DNA of 64,000 nucleotides. It comes from Nitrospira sp. (GTDB lineage: Bacteria > Nitrospirota > Nitrospiria > Nitrospirales > Nitrospiraceae). Below are positions 12,603 through 22,478 of this stretch, piece after piece. Each line of letters starts with the position of its first letter. Position 1 is the first letter of the stretch. Both the position numbers and the translations under genes were made by a program. The notes under the pieces are model-generated. The model ran no database searches and was not told where the DNA came from. It saw only the letters and a program-made list of their open reading frames with translations. Location of the stretch: assembly GCA_005116835.1 (NCBI GenBank), contig SWDM01000004.1:248227-312226 (forward strand), written 5' to 3'.

Positions 12603-14362
12603 CCGTTCGTAATCGGCATCCGCCTATCCTTCCCCAAGGCCCGGTGCGTGATCTTGATGCCGATCGGCGCCTGCCGGCGCTTGTACTCGCTGCCATCCAC
12701 CATCTTCATGACACGTGCTACTGTGGCTCGGTCGAATCCGGCTTCGACAATCTCTTCAAGTGACCGGTCTTCCTCCACATAGGCCTGAAGAATGGGATCC
12801 AGGATCTCGTAAGGCGGCAGTGAGTCTTCATCCTTTTGATTGGGCCTCAGTTCGGCGGTGGGCGGACGATTCAATGTCCGTTTGGGAATCACCGGAGTTG
12901 CGCTACGGAAGTTGCGGAGGCGAGCCAAGTCATACACCATCGTCTTGGGCACGTCCTTAATTACGGCAAAGCCGCCGGCCATGTCACCGTACAAGGTGGC
13001 ATAGCCCACGCTCATCTCGCTCTTGTTGCCGGTTGTGAGCACCAAATGGCCGAACTTATTGGAGAAGGCCATGAGGAGATTCCCCCTGATGCGGGCCTGG
13101 AGATTCTCTTCCGTCGTATCAGGCGCGCGCCCCGCAAACGTCTCCATCAGCACCTGCTTGTAGGTATCGAAGAGCCCCGTGATAGGAATCGTCCGTATGG
13201 AGATCCCCAGTCTTGCCGCCAATTCAGCGACATCCTCATGGCTGTCTTGCGATGTATAGGGCGACGGCATGAATAGACCCCACACGTTCTCGGCGCCCAG
13301 CGCATCGACCGCGATTGCAGCGGTCAATGCGGAATCTATCCCGCCGCTCAAGCCGATGACGGCGCGCGCAAATCCATTTTTCTTCACGTAATCTCGCACC
13401 CCCAGCGTGAGGGCCAAATAGACCTCCTCCAGCGGATCCAGGACTGCCGCCAGATTGGAGACCGCTCGCACCCGTTTCGTTTGGACAGACCGAAGCGGCG
13501 CAACAGAGACCTCTACTGCAGAAGCAATAGGCCTCGGCAAGATTTTTTTTCGGCCGGTCCGTCTTGCCCGCGCGACCGCCTCCATGTTGAGGTCTGCCAC
13601 GATCAGATCCTCCTCAAAGGCTTTCCCCCTCGCGATGACCTCACCCTGGTGATCGAGAATCACACTGCTCCCATCGAACACCAGTTCATCTTGAGCGCCG
13701 ACCGCGTTGGTATACGTGAGGACCACTCCGTTTTCCCTCGCGCGGGTTGCCAGCATCTGCTCACGCACCCGGCTCTTGCCCAAATGAAACGGCGAGGCAT
13801 TGATATTCACGATGACTTCGGCGCCTGCTGTAGCCTGGTAACCGGTCGGGCCATCGGGCAACCAGACATCCTCGCAAATATTGACCCCGACCATCGTGCC
13901 GCGTAGACGAATGAGCGGCAGCCTGCGGCCTGGATGGAAATAGCGGCTCTCGTCGAATACTCCGTAATTCGGCAAGTACCATTTGCAATAGGTCGTGATG
14001 AGTTTTTGATCTGCGATGACCGCCGCCGCATTGTAAAGTTCATGCGCGCCTGCATGCACCACCGACGAGCGAGCCGGTTTCAGATCCAGCCCATCGCTCT
14101 GGCTGACATAGCCCACCACCGCTGCAAGGCCCCGGCAATGGCGAACGATTTCCTGAAGGGCGCGGCGGTTGTCCGCGATAAAACGAGGCTTGAGCAAAAG
14201 GTCTTCCGGCGGATAGCCGGTGATCGCCAACTCCGGGAATGCGACCAAGTCGGCCTTGGCCTTCTTTGCCTCCTTCAGCCAAGCCGTGATCCGACGGACA
14301 TTCCCATCCAGGTCCCCGACCGTCGGATTCATCTGGACCATGGCGATTCGAAAGGTACGCAT
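12587..14362 (-). CDS. nadE: Glutamine-dependent NAD+ synthetase
   Basis: It makes NAD+ from deamido-NAD, taking ammonia from glutamine. It is 591 residues with two domains. An N-terminal nitrilase-like glutaminase spans residues 1 to about 270, with FPELAITGYPPEDLL carrying the catalytic Glu and NICEDVW carrying the catalytic Cys. The C-terminal NAD synthetase has the ATP P-loop IGLSGGIDSALTAAIAVDAL near 340 and TGNKSEMSVGYATLYGDMAGG near 440. No clear ribosome site precedes ATG. The gene is flanked on both sides by AGGCTGAAGGGGTTC arrays, so it looks like a cassette set among repeats beside the urease genes. Confidence 0.95.
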   Translation of the reverse strand: MRTFRIAMVQMNPTVGDLDGNVRRITAWLKEAKKAKADLVAFPELAITGYPPEDLLLKPRFIADNRRALQEIVRHCRGLAAVVGYVSQSDGLDLKPARSSVVHAGAHELYNAAAVIADQKLITTYCKWYLPNYGVFDESRYFHPGRRLPLIRLRGTMVGVNICEDVWLPDGPTGYQATAGAEVIVNINASPFHLGKSRVREQMLATRARENGVVLTYTNAVGAQDELVFDGSSVILDHQGEVIARGKAFEEDLIVADLNMEAVARARRTGRKKILPRPIASAVEVSVAPLRSVQTKRVRAVSNLAAVLDPLEEVYLALTLGVRDYVKKNGFARAVIGLSGGIDSALTAAIAVDALGAENVWGLFMPSPYTSQDSHEDVAELAARLGISIRTIPITGLFDTYKQVLMETFAGRAPDTTEENLQARIRGNLLMAFSNKFGHLVLTTGNKSEMSVGYATLYGDMAGGFAVIKDVPKTMVYDLARLRNFRSATPVIPKRTLNRPPTAELRPNQKDEDSLPPYEILDPILQAYVEEDRSLEEIVEAGFDRATVARVMKMVDGSEYKRRQAPIGIKITHRALGKDRRMPITNGYRNS

Positions 14363-14380
14363 GCGGTTTTATAGCATATT

Positions 14381-14564
14381 AGGCTGAAGGGGTTCAGGGG
14401 TTAAGGCTGAAGGGGTTGAAGGCCGAAAGGGTTCAGGCGGAAGGTTCGAAAATTAAGACTCGGAGTCAGACTCTTCAAAAACTCCGACCTTCAGCCTGAA
14501 TCCCTTCAGCCTAACAGCCTTCGGTCCACAGCCTGAACCCCTTCAGCCTGAATCCCTTCAGCCT
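14381..14564. repeat. AGGCTGAAGGGGTTC repeat array 3
   Basis: It fills the whole gap between the ureD stop and the nadE start. Forward units (AGGCTGAAGGGGTTCAGG, GGCTGAAGGGGTTGAAGG) occupy the left half and inverted units (CTTCAGCCTGAATCCC, CTGAACCCCTTCAGCCT) the right half. The last unit touches the ureD stop codon. Confidence 0.85.
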
Positions 14565-15526
14565 CAGTATCGACGAAGATTCGCTGCAGGCAGATCCCAT
14601 AGCTCTTTCCGCACTGCCGCCCACATCGCTTCCAACGTCGCGGTCAGGTCCGGCGCAGACTTGGCGACGAGTTTAACCGCCAGCCCAGGAGCTGCTGGGG
14701 TTGAAATCCCTCCCAGCACTAGGCCGGGACGCTGCTCCAGAATCGTAGCGATTACAAGATCGAGACGTTTCCAGACATCGGCATCGACCGCATCGCCTAT
14801 GACGAAGAGCGACGCCACATAATCCCAGCTCCCGACAAAGCCGACCGATTCAGGCAATCGGCCAGGAACCAGGCGATACCGTTCGACGACCGACCAACTG
14901 GGGACCGGCACCGCCTCGGACGGCGGAGCCAGTCCCCTTATACAGATTTCGTTTTCGACCGATGCGAAGGCCCAACGCTCCTGCTTGGCAACCCGACCGG
15001 AGGCCAAGGCATCCCATAGGATTATGGTCGCGCCTGGTGCTAGATCCACATGGATCGATTGGCGAAAGCGTGATCCGGCAAAAGGGATCGTGACCTCTGG
15101 TAACCATTCCAGCCTGGCATCGGGACCGACTGAAAGGCGAACTTCTTGTAGCGCCGTCTCAGCTAAACTTCGATAGACACGATTGGCGGAGGGACTGGTC
15201 ATGAGCACATGAGTCCCCGCATGCAGCTCCGCCTCCACCGACAGATGATCGCCGCCGACCAAGCCACCGGATTGATTGACGAGCCAGGTGTTGGCACAGC
15301 CGCTGTCGTCGAGGTAGGAAGGAGGAAAATGATGCCAAGGAGTCGTGCAGGATGAGCGAGAGAGTATCGTGCGTGGCCCCTCTCGCTCGAACTCGTAAGA
15401 TAGAGATCCCCGTCGGCCAACCTGGGATTCGTGAGACGTGAAGCGTGAAGCGTGAAGCGTTTCGGACCGCAGCGGGACAGGCACCGCCGCAGACGTCGGA
15501 GCCAGTCCCCTGGATTCACTTTTCAC
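14564..15526 (-). CDS. ureD: Urease accessory protein UreD
   Basis: UreD is the scaffold that binds apo-urease and, with UreF and UreG, delivers nickel. Family blocks are [18 protein letters not shown] near residue 85, [13 protein letters not shown] near 107, and [15 protein letters not shown] near 167. The reading frame opens with GTG overlapping the ureG stop (GTGA). However, the first about 35 residues are encoded by a REP-like hairpin plus CGTGAAG heptamers, so the true N-terminus is uncertain. A second in-frame REP-like hairpin encodes [11 protein letters not shown] near residue 200, where relatives have a short turn. At 320 residues it is longer than usual, and these insertions account for the excess. 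Confidence 0.88.
   Translation of the reverse strand: MKSESRGLAPTSAAVPVPLRSETLHASRFTSHESQVGRRGSLSYEFEREGPRTILSRSSCTTPWHHFPPSYLDDSGCANTWLVNQSGGLVGGDHLSVEAELHAGTHVLMTSPSANRVYRSLAETALQEVRLSVGPDARLEWLPEVTIPFAGSRFRQSIHVDLAPGATIILWDALASGRVAKQERWAFASVENEICIRGLAPPSEAVPVPSWSVVERYRLVPGRLPESVGFVGSWDYVASLFVIGDAVDADVWKRLDLVIATILEQRPGLVLGGISTPAAPGLAVKLVAKSAPDLTATLEAMWAAVRKELWDLPAANLRRY
14900..14937. repeat. REP-like hairpin inserted in frame inside ureD
   Basis: GGGGACCGGCACCG at 14900-14913 faces CGGAGCCAGTCCCC at 14924-14937 (12 of 14 positions pair). The same element lies at 15474-15510. Translated with ureD it gives [11 protein letters not shown], an insertion with no counterpart in the family. Confidence 0.75.
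15436..15460. repeat. CGTGAAG heptamer tract in the ureD 5' region
   Basis: Three or more tandem GACGTGAAGCGTGAAGC units lie here, the inverted form of the tract at 11475. They encode LHASRFTSH in the ureD frame. Confidence 0.7.
15474..15510. repeat. REP-like hairpin at the ureG/ureD junction
   Basis: GGGACAGGCACCG at 15474-15486 pairs imperfectly with CGGAGCCAGTCCC at 15497-15509. Hairpins of this GGGACTGGCTCCG type are known as dispersed repeats in several bacterial phyla. Confidence 0.7.
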
Positions 15527-16206
15527 GTCTTACCTTTCACTGAGCTAGCTCGCTGCGGCAGAAGACGCTCGACCCAGGCCACGACCTGATTGAGCCCCTG
15601 CCCTGTCTTGAGATTCGTGAAGAGAAACGGCAAATCGCCCCGCATCCGCTTGCTGTCCCGATCCATCACAGAGAGGTCGGCCCCGACGTGCGGAGCGAGA
15701 TCGATCTTGTTGATCACCAGCAGGTCGGAGCGAGTAATCCCTGGCCCACCTTTACGGGGAATTTTGTCACCGGCTGCCACATCGATGACATAGATGACTG
15801 TGTCCGCGAGTTCTGGGCTGAAGGTGGCGGCCAAATTGTCACCGCCGCTCTCGACGAACATCAGTTCGACATCGGGATGGCGCTTGAGCAAATCATCCAA
15901 GGCCTCCTGATTGTGTGAGGCATCTTCACGGATTGCCGTATGGGGGCAGCCTCCGGTTTCCACGCCCAGAATGCGGTCTTGCGGCAGTGCGCCCCTGCGC
16001 GTAAGAAACTCGGCATCCTCCTTGGTGAAGATGTCATTGGTGACCACCGCCAAACTGATATGGTCGCGCAGGCGGAGACAAAGCGCTTCGACCAGCGCGG
16101 TCTTGCCGGACCCCACCGGCCCGCCGACCCCGATCACCGGAATATGACGAGCCCGCGCCGTCGTGACGCGACCGTTGCCTGTGAAATGTTCATCGGCTCT
16201 ATGCAT
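15523..16206 (-). CDS. ureG: Urease accessory GTPase UreG
   Basis: UreG is a SIMIBI-class GTPase that carries Ni2+ and drives nickel insertion into urease. It shows a P-loop [33 protein letters not shown] with the CPH nickel-binding motif, [14 protein letters not shown], and the guanine-specificity motif NKIDLAP. The ATG at 16206 is chosen (227 residues), because it gives [13 protein letters not shown], a short His-containing head typical of the family. The frame extends to 16263 but adds an unlikely basic segment. ureD overlaps its stop. A toxin-antitoxin pair on the other strand separates ureG from ureF. Confidence 0.95.
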   Translation of the reverse strand: MHRADEHFTGNGRVTTARARHIPVIGVGGPVGSGKTALVEALCLRLRDHISLAVVTNDIFTKEDAEFLTRRGALPQDRILGVETGGCPHTAIREDASHNQEALDDLLKRHPDVELMFVESGGDNLAATFSPELADTVIYVIDVAAGDKIPRKGGPGITRSDLLVINKIDLAPHVGADLSVMDRDSKRMRGDLPFLFTNLKTGQGLNQVVAWVERLLPQRASSVKGKT

Positions 16207-16359
16207 CGTTCCACCCCACAAAGCGGACCTGCCTATATAGCGCTCTCGGCATGACGACGTCAAACTCGGCAGTGCTGAGTACTGAGTCGTGGCCGTGCAG
16301 AAGCTGGATTTCCTTCATATCGTCAGGTAGACTTCGAGGAAGACGCAGGAGGCACGCTC

Positions 16360-16596
16360 ATGGTTGGATATGACCGAATCACATTCGATCCGCAGATTCT
16401 CGGCGGGAGAGCCTGTATTCGTGGAATGCGGCTGAGCGTGTCCTTGCTCGTCAATCTTGTCGCCCATGGAATGACTGCGGAGCAGATTGTGATCGAGTAT
16501 CCAACGCTTGAGATCGACGATGTCCGGCAAGCGCTTCAGTACGCCGCTGCTCTGACGAATGAAGAGATCTATCCGTTGACTGGAAGCCCCTTGTGA
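16360..16596 (+). CDS. DUF433 antitoxin-like protein
   Basis: This 78-residue protein opens MVGYDRITFDPQILGGRACIRG, the DUF433 signature (D..ilgGkpcIrGtRi), followed by a small winged-helix-like body (LLVNLVAHGMTAEQIVIEYP). DUF433 proteins are the usual partner of DUF5615 or VapC-like toxins. AGGAGG lies 8 nt before ATG. Its end overlaps the toxin start (GTGA). The pair sits on the plus strand inside the minus-strand urease cluster and therefore looks like an insertion. Confidence 0.88.
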   Translation: MVGYDRITFDPQILGGRACIRGMRLSVSLLVNLVAHGMTAEQIVIEYPTLEIDDVRQALQYAAALTNEEIYPLTGSPL

Positions 16597-16970
16597 AATG
16601 TCTGGCGGATATGGGAGTTGCGATTAGTACGGTACAGGCCCTCCGCCAGCGTGGTCACGACATACGACATTTGAGCGAAGACGGTCTTGAACGACTCCCT
16701 GATTCACGCATTCTTGAAAAGGCCGGACGTGAAGGGAGCATCGTCATCACTTGCGATCTGGACTTTGCCGATCTTCTGGCACTCGGCGCCCACACATTAC
16801 CGAGCGTGATTCTCCTCAGACTCTACAACCAGACACCTGGCTCCGTCACACCTCGACTTCTGCAGGTTCTCAGTGAATGCCACGAGGCCTTAACCGCCGG
16901 CGCAATTGTGACGGTCGAAGAAGCCCGCTACCGCTTGCGGCGTCTCCCCATCGAGCCCAGCACACGCTAA
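16593..16970 (+). CDS. DUF5615 PIN-like toxin
   Basis: This 125-residue protein starts at GTG overlapping the antitoxin stop. MKCLADMGVAISTVQALRQR and later GHDIRHLSEDGLERLPDSRI, then IVITCDLDFADLLALG, fit the DUF5615 PIN-like family with its acidic residues (D6, D45, D65 region), probably a ribonuclease. Most relatives begin with K-[FIL]-L-x-D-x-[NG]; here the first Asp is in LADMG. It is predicted to be neutralised by the DUF433 protein. The toxin role is inferred from family pairing. Confidence 0.82.
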   Translation: MKCLADMGVAISTVQALRQRGHDIRHLSEDGLERLPDSRILEKAGREGSIVITCDLDFADLLALGAHTLPSVILLRLYNQTPGSVTPRLLQVLSECHEALTAGAIVTVEEARYRLRRLPIEPSTR

Positions 16971-17010
16971 CCAAGTTCCGCGACGACAAACCTTCGGCCA
17001 ACCTCTCCTG

Positions 17011-17697
17011 CTAAGACCGAAAGAGCCGCGATTCCAGCCGGCTGTGTCGCATGGCATAAATATCCTGGATCGGCGACCAAGACTGCAGCACATTTTCATG
17101 CGCCGCTTTGTGACTAACTCGCTCAATCACCTCAAGCCAACTTTCCAATAGTCTCTGTCCCTCTCGCTGACCGAGCGGCATGAGCTTCATGGCCGCTGCC
17201 ACAAAACCCGTTGCGGTTTGGTACAAGAACGCGGCAATGGTATCTTCTTTTGACCAACCGGCTGTGGCCAGCGTGAGGCCGATTGCCACGGCCAAATGTC
17301 CCGGCGTCCGATCAGCCTCAACCGCCGCAAGATAGGTTTCGATCACCGGATGGCTGGCCAGTTGATCCGCAGCCAGTCGAATGACCTGACGTCCCATTTG
17401 CCTGCTGGCAGTCCGGGATTCACGGCCCAGCTGCATCGCCTCCAGATCGTGATCAGCCTTGAAGGCAATTCCCAGGGAGCCGGACAGATAGGCCTCATGC
17501 GCCAATCCTACAACCACTGCCTCTCTCTCGCCCATTCCAGTCGTGAGCGTCTCCACCACGTAGCGCGACAGCTCTTCCCCATTCTGAACCGCCCCCCCCT
17601 GCACAGCCGCCTCAAGTCCCGACGAAAAGGCATAGCCTCCCGATGGAAAAAAACTGTCGACAAATCGAAGACCGTTCAGAAGAGATGCCGTGTCCAT
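17011..17697 (-). CDS. ureF: Urease accessory protein UreF
   Basis: UreF links UreD and UreG and gates GTP hydrolysis during nickel insertion. Starting at ATG 17697 gives 228 residues, with AAGAGGA as ribosome site and the family opening LLNGLRFVDSFFPSGGYAFS (PSGGYAFSSGLEAAVQ). EAVVVGLAHEAYL and the C-terminal PLGQREGQRLL also match. The frame could be extended to 17880, but that extra part is made of heptamer repeats and is rejected. It lies downstream of ureC with 224 nt of repeat-rich spacer. Confidence 0.93.
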   Translation of the reverse strand: MDTASLLNGLRFVDSFFPSGGYAFSSGLEAAVQGGAVQNGEELSRYVVETLTTGMGEREAVVVGLAHEAYLSGSLGIAFKADHDLEAMQLGRESRTASRQMGRQVIRLAADQLASHPVIETYLAAVEADRTPGHLAVAIGLTLATAGWSKEDTIAAFLYQTATGFVAAAMKLMPLGQREGQRLLESWLEVIERVSHKAAHENVLQSWSPIQDIYAMRHSRLESRLFRS

Positions 17698-17750
17698 AGA
17701 ATCCTCTTGAATCCCTTCTTCGCGGATGCTCAAAAAGGCTGCGCTCGTCG

Positions 17751-17884
17751 TTTGTGAAACGTCTCCGATGAGTGAAGCGTCGTTCGTGAAGCGTGAAGCG
17801 CCAGACGAACTGTGAAAGAAACGTGATACGTCCGAATCTGGAAACGAACGACGCTTCATGAGATACGCTTCACGCTTCACGCCT
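17751..17884. repeat. CGTGAAG heptamer region with a 15-bp inverted repeat
   Basis: Bases 17773-17787 (TGAAGCGTCGTTCGT) pair perfectly with 17844-17858, and heptamers CGTGAAG/CGCTTCA line both arms and extend to 17884. It fills the ureC-ureF gap and could form a large hairpin in the transcript. Confidence 0.75.
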
Positions 17885-17921
17885 GTCGAGAACGAAGCTG
17901 GGGGCCATTTTCACCAGCCTG

Positions 17922-19649
17922 CTAAAAAAGGAAGTAGCGTTGGGCCATGGGGAGAATCGCCATCGGCTCGCATGTCAAAATTTTCCCATCGGCTTTCACG
18001 ACATAGGTTTCGGGATCCACCTCCATGTGCGGCAGGGCATCGTTCAGCTTCATATCGCGCTTCCCGATGGTACGGCACCCCTTCACCGCCACCACACGTT
18101 TCTGCAGGCCAAGAAACTTATGCACCTCTTGATCGATGGCTGCCTGGGAAAGGAAGGTCAGGCTCGTGGAAAAGATTGCACGGCCAAAGCTCCCGAACAT
18201 TGGTCTGGTGAAGACCGGCTGCGGCGTAGGTATCGACGCATTGGGATCTCCCATGGCAGCGGACATAGGAAACCCGCCCTTCAAGACGATCTCAGGTTTT
18301 ACGCCAAAAAAGGCAGGCTTCCAGAGCACGAGGTCCGCCAACTTTCCGACCTCAACTGAACCCACTTCATGAGAAATCCCATGAGCAATGGCCGGATTGA
18401 TCGTGTACTTTGCGATATAGCGTTGCGCGCGAAAATTGTCGTTGGAGCCGGATGGCTTGTCGATGCCGGCTTGGGAAAGATGCCCCCGCTGCACCTTCAT
18501 CTTGTGCGCCGTCTGCCAGGTGCGGATGATGACTTCACCCACCCGCCCCATCGCTTGCGAGTCGGACGACATAATGCTGATCGCTCCCATGTCGTGCAGG
18601 ATGTCTTCCGCTGCAATGGTCTCACGGCGAATGCGCGACTCTGCAAACGCAATATCCTCCGGCACACGCGGGTTCAAATGGTGGCAGACCATGAGCATGT
18701 CGAGATGCTCGTCCATCGTGTTCACCGTGAACGGCATCGTCGGATTCGTGGAGGAGGGCAACACGTTCGCCTCGCCACAGACCTTGATGATGTCTGGAGC
18801 ATGGCCGCCACCGGCGCCTTCCGTATGAAACGAGTGAATGGTCCGCCCCTTGAACGCCTTAATCGTGTCTTCAACGAACCCTGCTTCGTTCAACGTATCG
18901 GTGTGGATGGCGACTTGAATGTCGAATTCCTCCGCGACATCGAGGCAGGTCGAAATCGCCGCCGGCGTGGTGCCCCAGTCTTCGTGCAGCTTGAGCCCGA
19001 TTACCCCTGCTTCTACCTGCTCGCGCAAACCTTCCGGCAGAGAGGAGTTGCCCTTTCCGAGAAAACCGAGATTGACCGGGAATCCCTCTGCGGCTTCCAG
19101 CATGCGATGGATGTTCCAGGCGCCAGGCGTACAGGTCGTGGCATTGGTGCCGGTTGCCGGTCCGGTGCCGCCGCCGATCAAGGTCGTCAGCCCGTTCGCC
19201 AAGGCCTCATTGATGATCTGCGGACAGATGAAATGGATGTGGGTATCGATTCCACCGGCCGTGATAATCTTCCCTTCAGCCGACAACACTTCGGTGCAGG
19301 CTCCGACCTCCATCCCCTTTGTCACACCTTCCATCATGTCGGGATTGCCGGCCTTGCCGATGCCGACGATGCGGCCATCCCGGATACCGATGTCAGCCTT
19401 CATGACGCCCCACCAGTCGATGATGATCGCATTGGTGATGACGAGATCAAGCGCGCCCTTCGCGCGGGTGGCAGAGGGCGACTGGCCCATGCCGTCGCGA
19501 ATGACTTTGCCACCACCGAACTTGGCCTCTTCGCCAGGCACGGTCAGATCGCGCGTGATCTCGATCAGCAAATCCGTATCGGCCAAACGGACGCGATCTC
19601 CGGTGGTAGGGCCATACAGATCGTTGTATTGTCGCCGCGGAATCTTCAT
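17922..19649 (-). CDS. ureC: Urease alpha subunit
   Basis: This is the catalytic subunit, hydrolysing urea to ammonia and carbamate with two nickel ions. It is 575 residues, slightly over the usual 567-570. Metal and active-site motifs are intact: [13 protein letters not shown] near residue 132, [12 protein letters not shown] with the carbamylated Lys near 217, [13 protein letters not shown] near 246, [13 protein letters not shown] near 272, and the flap with MVCHHLNP near 320. The start is ATG 19649, with only a weak GCGAG upstream because the palindromic repeat carrying the IS110 begins 8 nt away. The insertion separates it from ureB, so ureC-F-G-D may depend on a promoter in or near the element. 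Confidence 0.98.
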   Translation of the reverse strand: MKIPRRQYNDLYGPTTGDRVRLADTDLLIEITRDLTVPGEEAKFGGGKVIRDGMGQSPSATRAKGALDLVITNAIIIDWWGVMKADIGIRDGRIVGIGKAGNPDMMEGVTKGMEVGACTEVLSAEGKIITAGGIDTHIHFICPQIINEALANGLTTLIGGGTGPATGTNATTCTPGAWNIHRMLEAAEGFPVNLGFLGKGNSSLPEGLREQVEAGVIGLKLHEDWGTTPAAISTCLDVAEEFDIQVAIHTDTLNEAGFVEDTIKAFKGRTIHSFHTEGAGGGHAPDIIKVCGEANVLPSSTNPTMPFTVNTMDEHLDMLMVCHHLNPRVPEDIAFAESRIRRETIAAEDILHDMGAISIMSSDSQAMGRVGEVIIRTWQTAHKMKVQRGHLSQAGIDKPSGSNDNFRAQRYIAKYTINPAIAHGISHEVGSVEVGKLADLVLWKPAFFGVKPEIVLKGGFPMSAAMGDPNASIPTPQPVFTRPMFGSFGRAIFSTSLTFLSQAAIDQEVHKFLGLQKRVVAVKGCRTIGKRDMKLNDALPHMEVDPETYVVKADGKILTCEPMAILPMAQRYFLF

Positions 19650-19657
19650 AACTCGCA

Positions 19658-19747
19658 GGCTGTTGAAAACGGCTCCCAGCTTCGTTCTCGGTCGTCCGTC
19701 TCCCTGCGACGTACCCCTGAGGGTACGCCTCAGTCGCCGGACTCCCT
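19658..19747. repeat. Large palindromic repeat, copy 2, left half (split by IS110)
   Basis: It carries the family modules GGCTGTTGAAAACGG, GTTCTCGGTCGTCC, GTACCCCTGAGGGTAC and GCCTCAGTCGCCGG. Its outer arm pairs with CCGTTTTGAACAGCC at 20927-20941 (14 of 15), on the other side of the IS. The element lies 8 nt upstream of the ureC start codon. Confidence 0.82.
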
Positions 19748-19759
19748 TGTATCTTGGTT

Positions 19760-20893
<1,134 letters not shown>

Positions 20894-20905
20894 CATTTAA
20901 GACAG

Positions 20906-20941
20906 TCGCTGCGGCCTTGCTGAAAACCGTTTTGAACAGCC
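20906..20941. repeat. Large palindromic repeat, copy 2, right half
   Basis: TCGCTGCGGCCTTGCTGAAA matches the same module of copy 1 (635-655) and, inverted, copy 3 (near 44160). Its outer arm closes the palindrome with the left half at 19658. It starts directly at the right IS boundary and ends 30 nt from the ureB stop. Confidence 0.82.
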
Positions 20942-20971
20942 GCTCTCCTTTCTCTTTAGAATCTGCCCAGT

Positions 20972-21433
20972 CTATTTTTTCGGAATGAATCCCTGCTCGC
21001 GGGCAGCAGTCATGGCTTTGGCTTTTACGGTTGGATCGTCCAGACGGCCATTGACCAGTCCATTGATCCCATAGGCCACGCGATTGCCGCCTATCGAAAC
21101 CAGCGCCACCAACTTGTCTTCCCCAGGCTCGAACCGCACCGCCGTCCCAGCCGGAACTTGCAAGCGAAACCCATAGGCCTTCTCACGGTTAAACCGCAGC
21201 GCGCGATTCGCCTCGAAGAAATGACAATGAGACCCAACCTGAATCGGCCGATCGCCAGTATTGGCGACAATCATCTCAAGCGTCTGGCGGCCCTTGAACG
21301 CAGAAATATCGCCTTCGCCGAGGATGATTTCACCAGGAACAACCGCCGCAGGTTGAATTGAGGGCTTCTTGGCATCGCGACTCCCAACTCTTTGCTTCAC
21401 CACTTTTCTTTTCGTGATGGTCTTCTTTTTCAT
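20972..21433 (-). CDS. ureB: Urease beta subunit
   Basis: This structural subunit of urease is needed for the trimer and the active-site flap environment. It is 153 residues, whereas stand-alone UreB is about 105. The extra part is a Lys/Arg-rich N-terminal stretch of about 30 residues ([14 protein letters not shown]) before [11 protein letters not shown]. The core is intact: [20 protein letters not shown], where a Cys replaces the usual Tyr/Phe of [16 protein letters not shown], and [10 protein letters not shown] at the end. AGGT precedes ATG. It lies 8 nt after ureA. Downstream, the palindromic repeat and IS110 cut it off from ureC. Confidence 0.95.
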   Translation of the reverse strand: MKKKTITKRKVVKQRVGSRDAKKPSIQPAAVVPGEIILGEGDISAFKGRQTLEMIVANTGDRPIQVGSHCHFFEANRALRFNREKAYGFRLQVPAGTAVRFEPGEDKLVALVSIGGNRVAYGINGLVNGRLDDPTVKAKAMTAAREQGFIPKK

Positions 21434-21441
21434 CGATTTAC

Positions 21442-21744
21442 CTATCGGATCGGTTCATGAACCGTGACCAGTTTTGTTCCATCTGGAAAGGTTCCCTCGA
21501 CTTGTAATTCAGGAATCATCTCCGCCACACCGGACATGACATCGCTCTTCTTCAGCAGCGTCGCTCCATGACTCATGAGGTCCGACACAGAGCGCCCATC
21601 CCGTATGCCCTCTAGAATCGCCGCCGTGATGAATGCCACCGCTTCAGGATGATTCAATTTCAAGCCGCGGGCCTTCCGCTCTTTAGCCAAATTCCCCGCG
21701 ACATAGATCAGCAGTTTCTCTTGTTCTCTCGGTGTCAGATGCAT
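21442..21744 (-). CDS. ureA: Urease gamma subunit
   Basis: This is the small structural subunit, 100 residues, the standard length. [49 protein letters not shown] and the C-terminal [18 protein letters not shown] are all canonical. It starts the structural series ureA-ureB. A lipoprotein gene ends 6 nt upstream and is probably co-transcribed with it. Confidence 0.97.
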   Translation of the reverse strand: MHLTPREQEKLLIYVAGNLAKERKARGLKLNHPEAVAFITAAILEGIRDGRSVSDLMSHGATLLKKSDVMSGVAEMIPELQVEGTFPDGTKLVTVHEPIR

Positions 21745-21750
21745 GGGCTC

Positions 21751-22242
21751 TCACCTATTTGATGTGGCATCCTGGATTGATTTATTTTCATTGCTTGCGG
21801 GCCTAGCCTGATCCGGCAATCGTCCTTTCAATTCTCCATACTTCAGGCCTAAGGATTGGCCCGTTTCCTTAGCATCATAAACGAAGGCGCTATGTTCCCC
21901 TACCTCACGTGAATGTTCATTCAGTATCTTGATTCGTATGCGCACTCTTGGCGTCTGGCGATCCCCCCGCTTGCCCGGATTATCGTGATCCAAGAACTCA
22001 TCAAGCTGTAATCCGACAAAGTGGTTGCTCCCCCGAAGCAACGTTACCTCCACACATCGATACAGAGCAAAGTCCGCTGTCTTCTCCATAGAAGTAAATG
22101 GGTTCCCCCAGAACTCTACCTCAACGATATCTTCGCCAATTTCTGAATTAACATACCCACCAAAAAATGACTTGGCTTGATAGGAAGTAGCGCACCCTAC
22201 GATTAATGTCGCCGTTATCAACAAGAACAAACACGCTCGCAT
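21751..22242 (-). CDS. Small lipoprotein of unknown function upstream of ureA
   Basis: It is 163 residues from ATG 22242. The frame can be extended to a TTG at 22266, but the signal MRACLFLLITATLIVGC gives a clean lipobox ending at Cys17, so the shorter form is preferred. The mature part is predicted to be mixed strand/helix with VEVEFWGNPFTSMEKTADFA and RCVEVTLLRGSNHF, reminiscent of small CC0125/YaeI-like lipoproteins, with no motif I can name. It ends 6 nt from ureA, so it may have a role tied to urea use, but there is no direct evidence for that. Confidence 0.75.
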   Translation of the reverse strand: MRACLFLLITATLIVGCATSYQAKSFFGGYVNSEIGEDIVEVEFWGNPFTSMEKTADFALYRCVEVTLLRGSNHFVGLQLDEFLDHDNPGKRGDRQTPRVRIRIKILNEHSREVGEHSAFVYDAKETGQSLGLKYGELKGRLPDQARPASNENKSIQDATSNR

Positions 22243-22338
22243 GCGACACCCATAAATCCTTGGCAATCTACTTCGGTTATCACAACACCATAGGCATCAA
22301 CACGGCACGCGGCGGACTGGAGACCCAGAATAGTACCG

Positions 22339-22427
22339 GGGTGGTCAGGGTGACTTCAACTGCGCCCATCGAGCGAGCACGTTTTTATTGCGCGCTCTGG
22401 GAGCAGTTGAAGTCATCCTGACCACCC
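22339..22427. repeat. Core-conserved hairpin family, copy A
   Basis: A 25-nt left arm at 22339-22363 (GGGTGGTCAGGGTGACTTC...) pairs with 22403-22427 with a single G-U wobble. The loop holds the family core CTGCGCCCATCGAGCGAGCAC ... GCGCGCTCTGGGAGCAG. It lies between the urt and ure gene sets. Confidence 0.8.
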
Positions 22428-22478
22428 TCTCCTCTCCCTTCTCTTTTCTATTCCCTCAAGAGCGCGTGAAAGTGATAT

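Noticed and set aside
16207..16263. Extension of ureG to an earlier start.
   Set aside because: The extra 19 residues do not resemble UreG, and the internal ATG gives the normal His-containing head.
20972..21744. ureA and ureB as one fused gene, as in some bacteria.
   Set aside because: Separate stop and start codons with an 8-nt gap are present, so they are separate genes.
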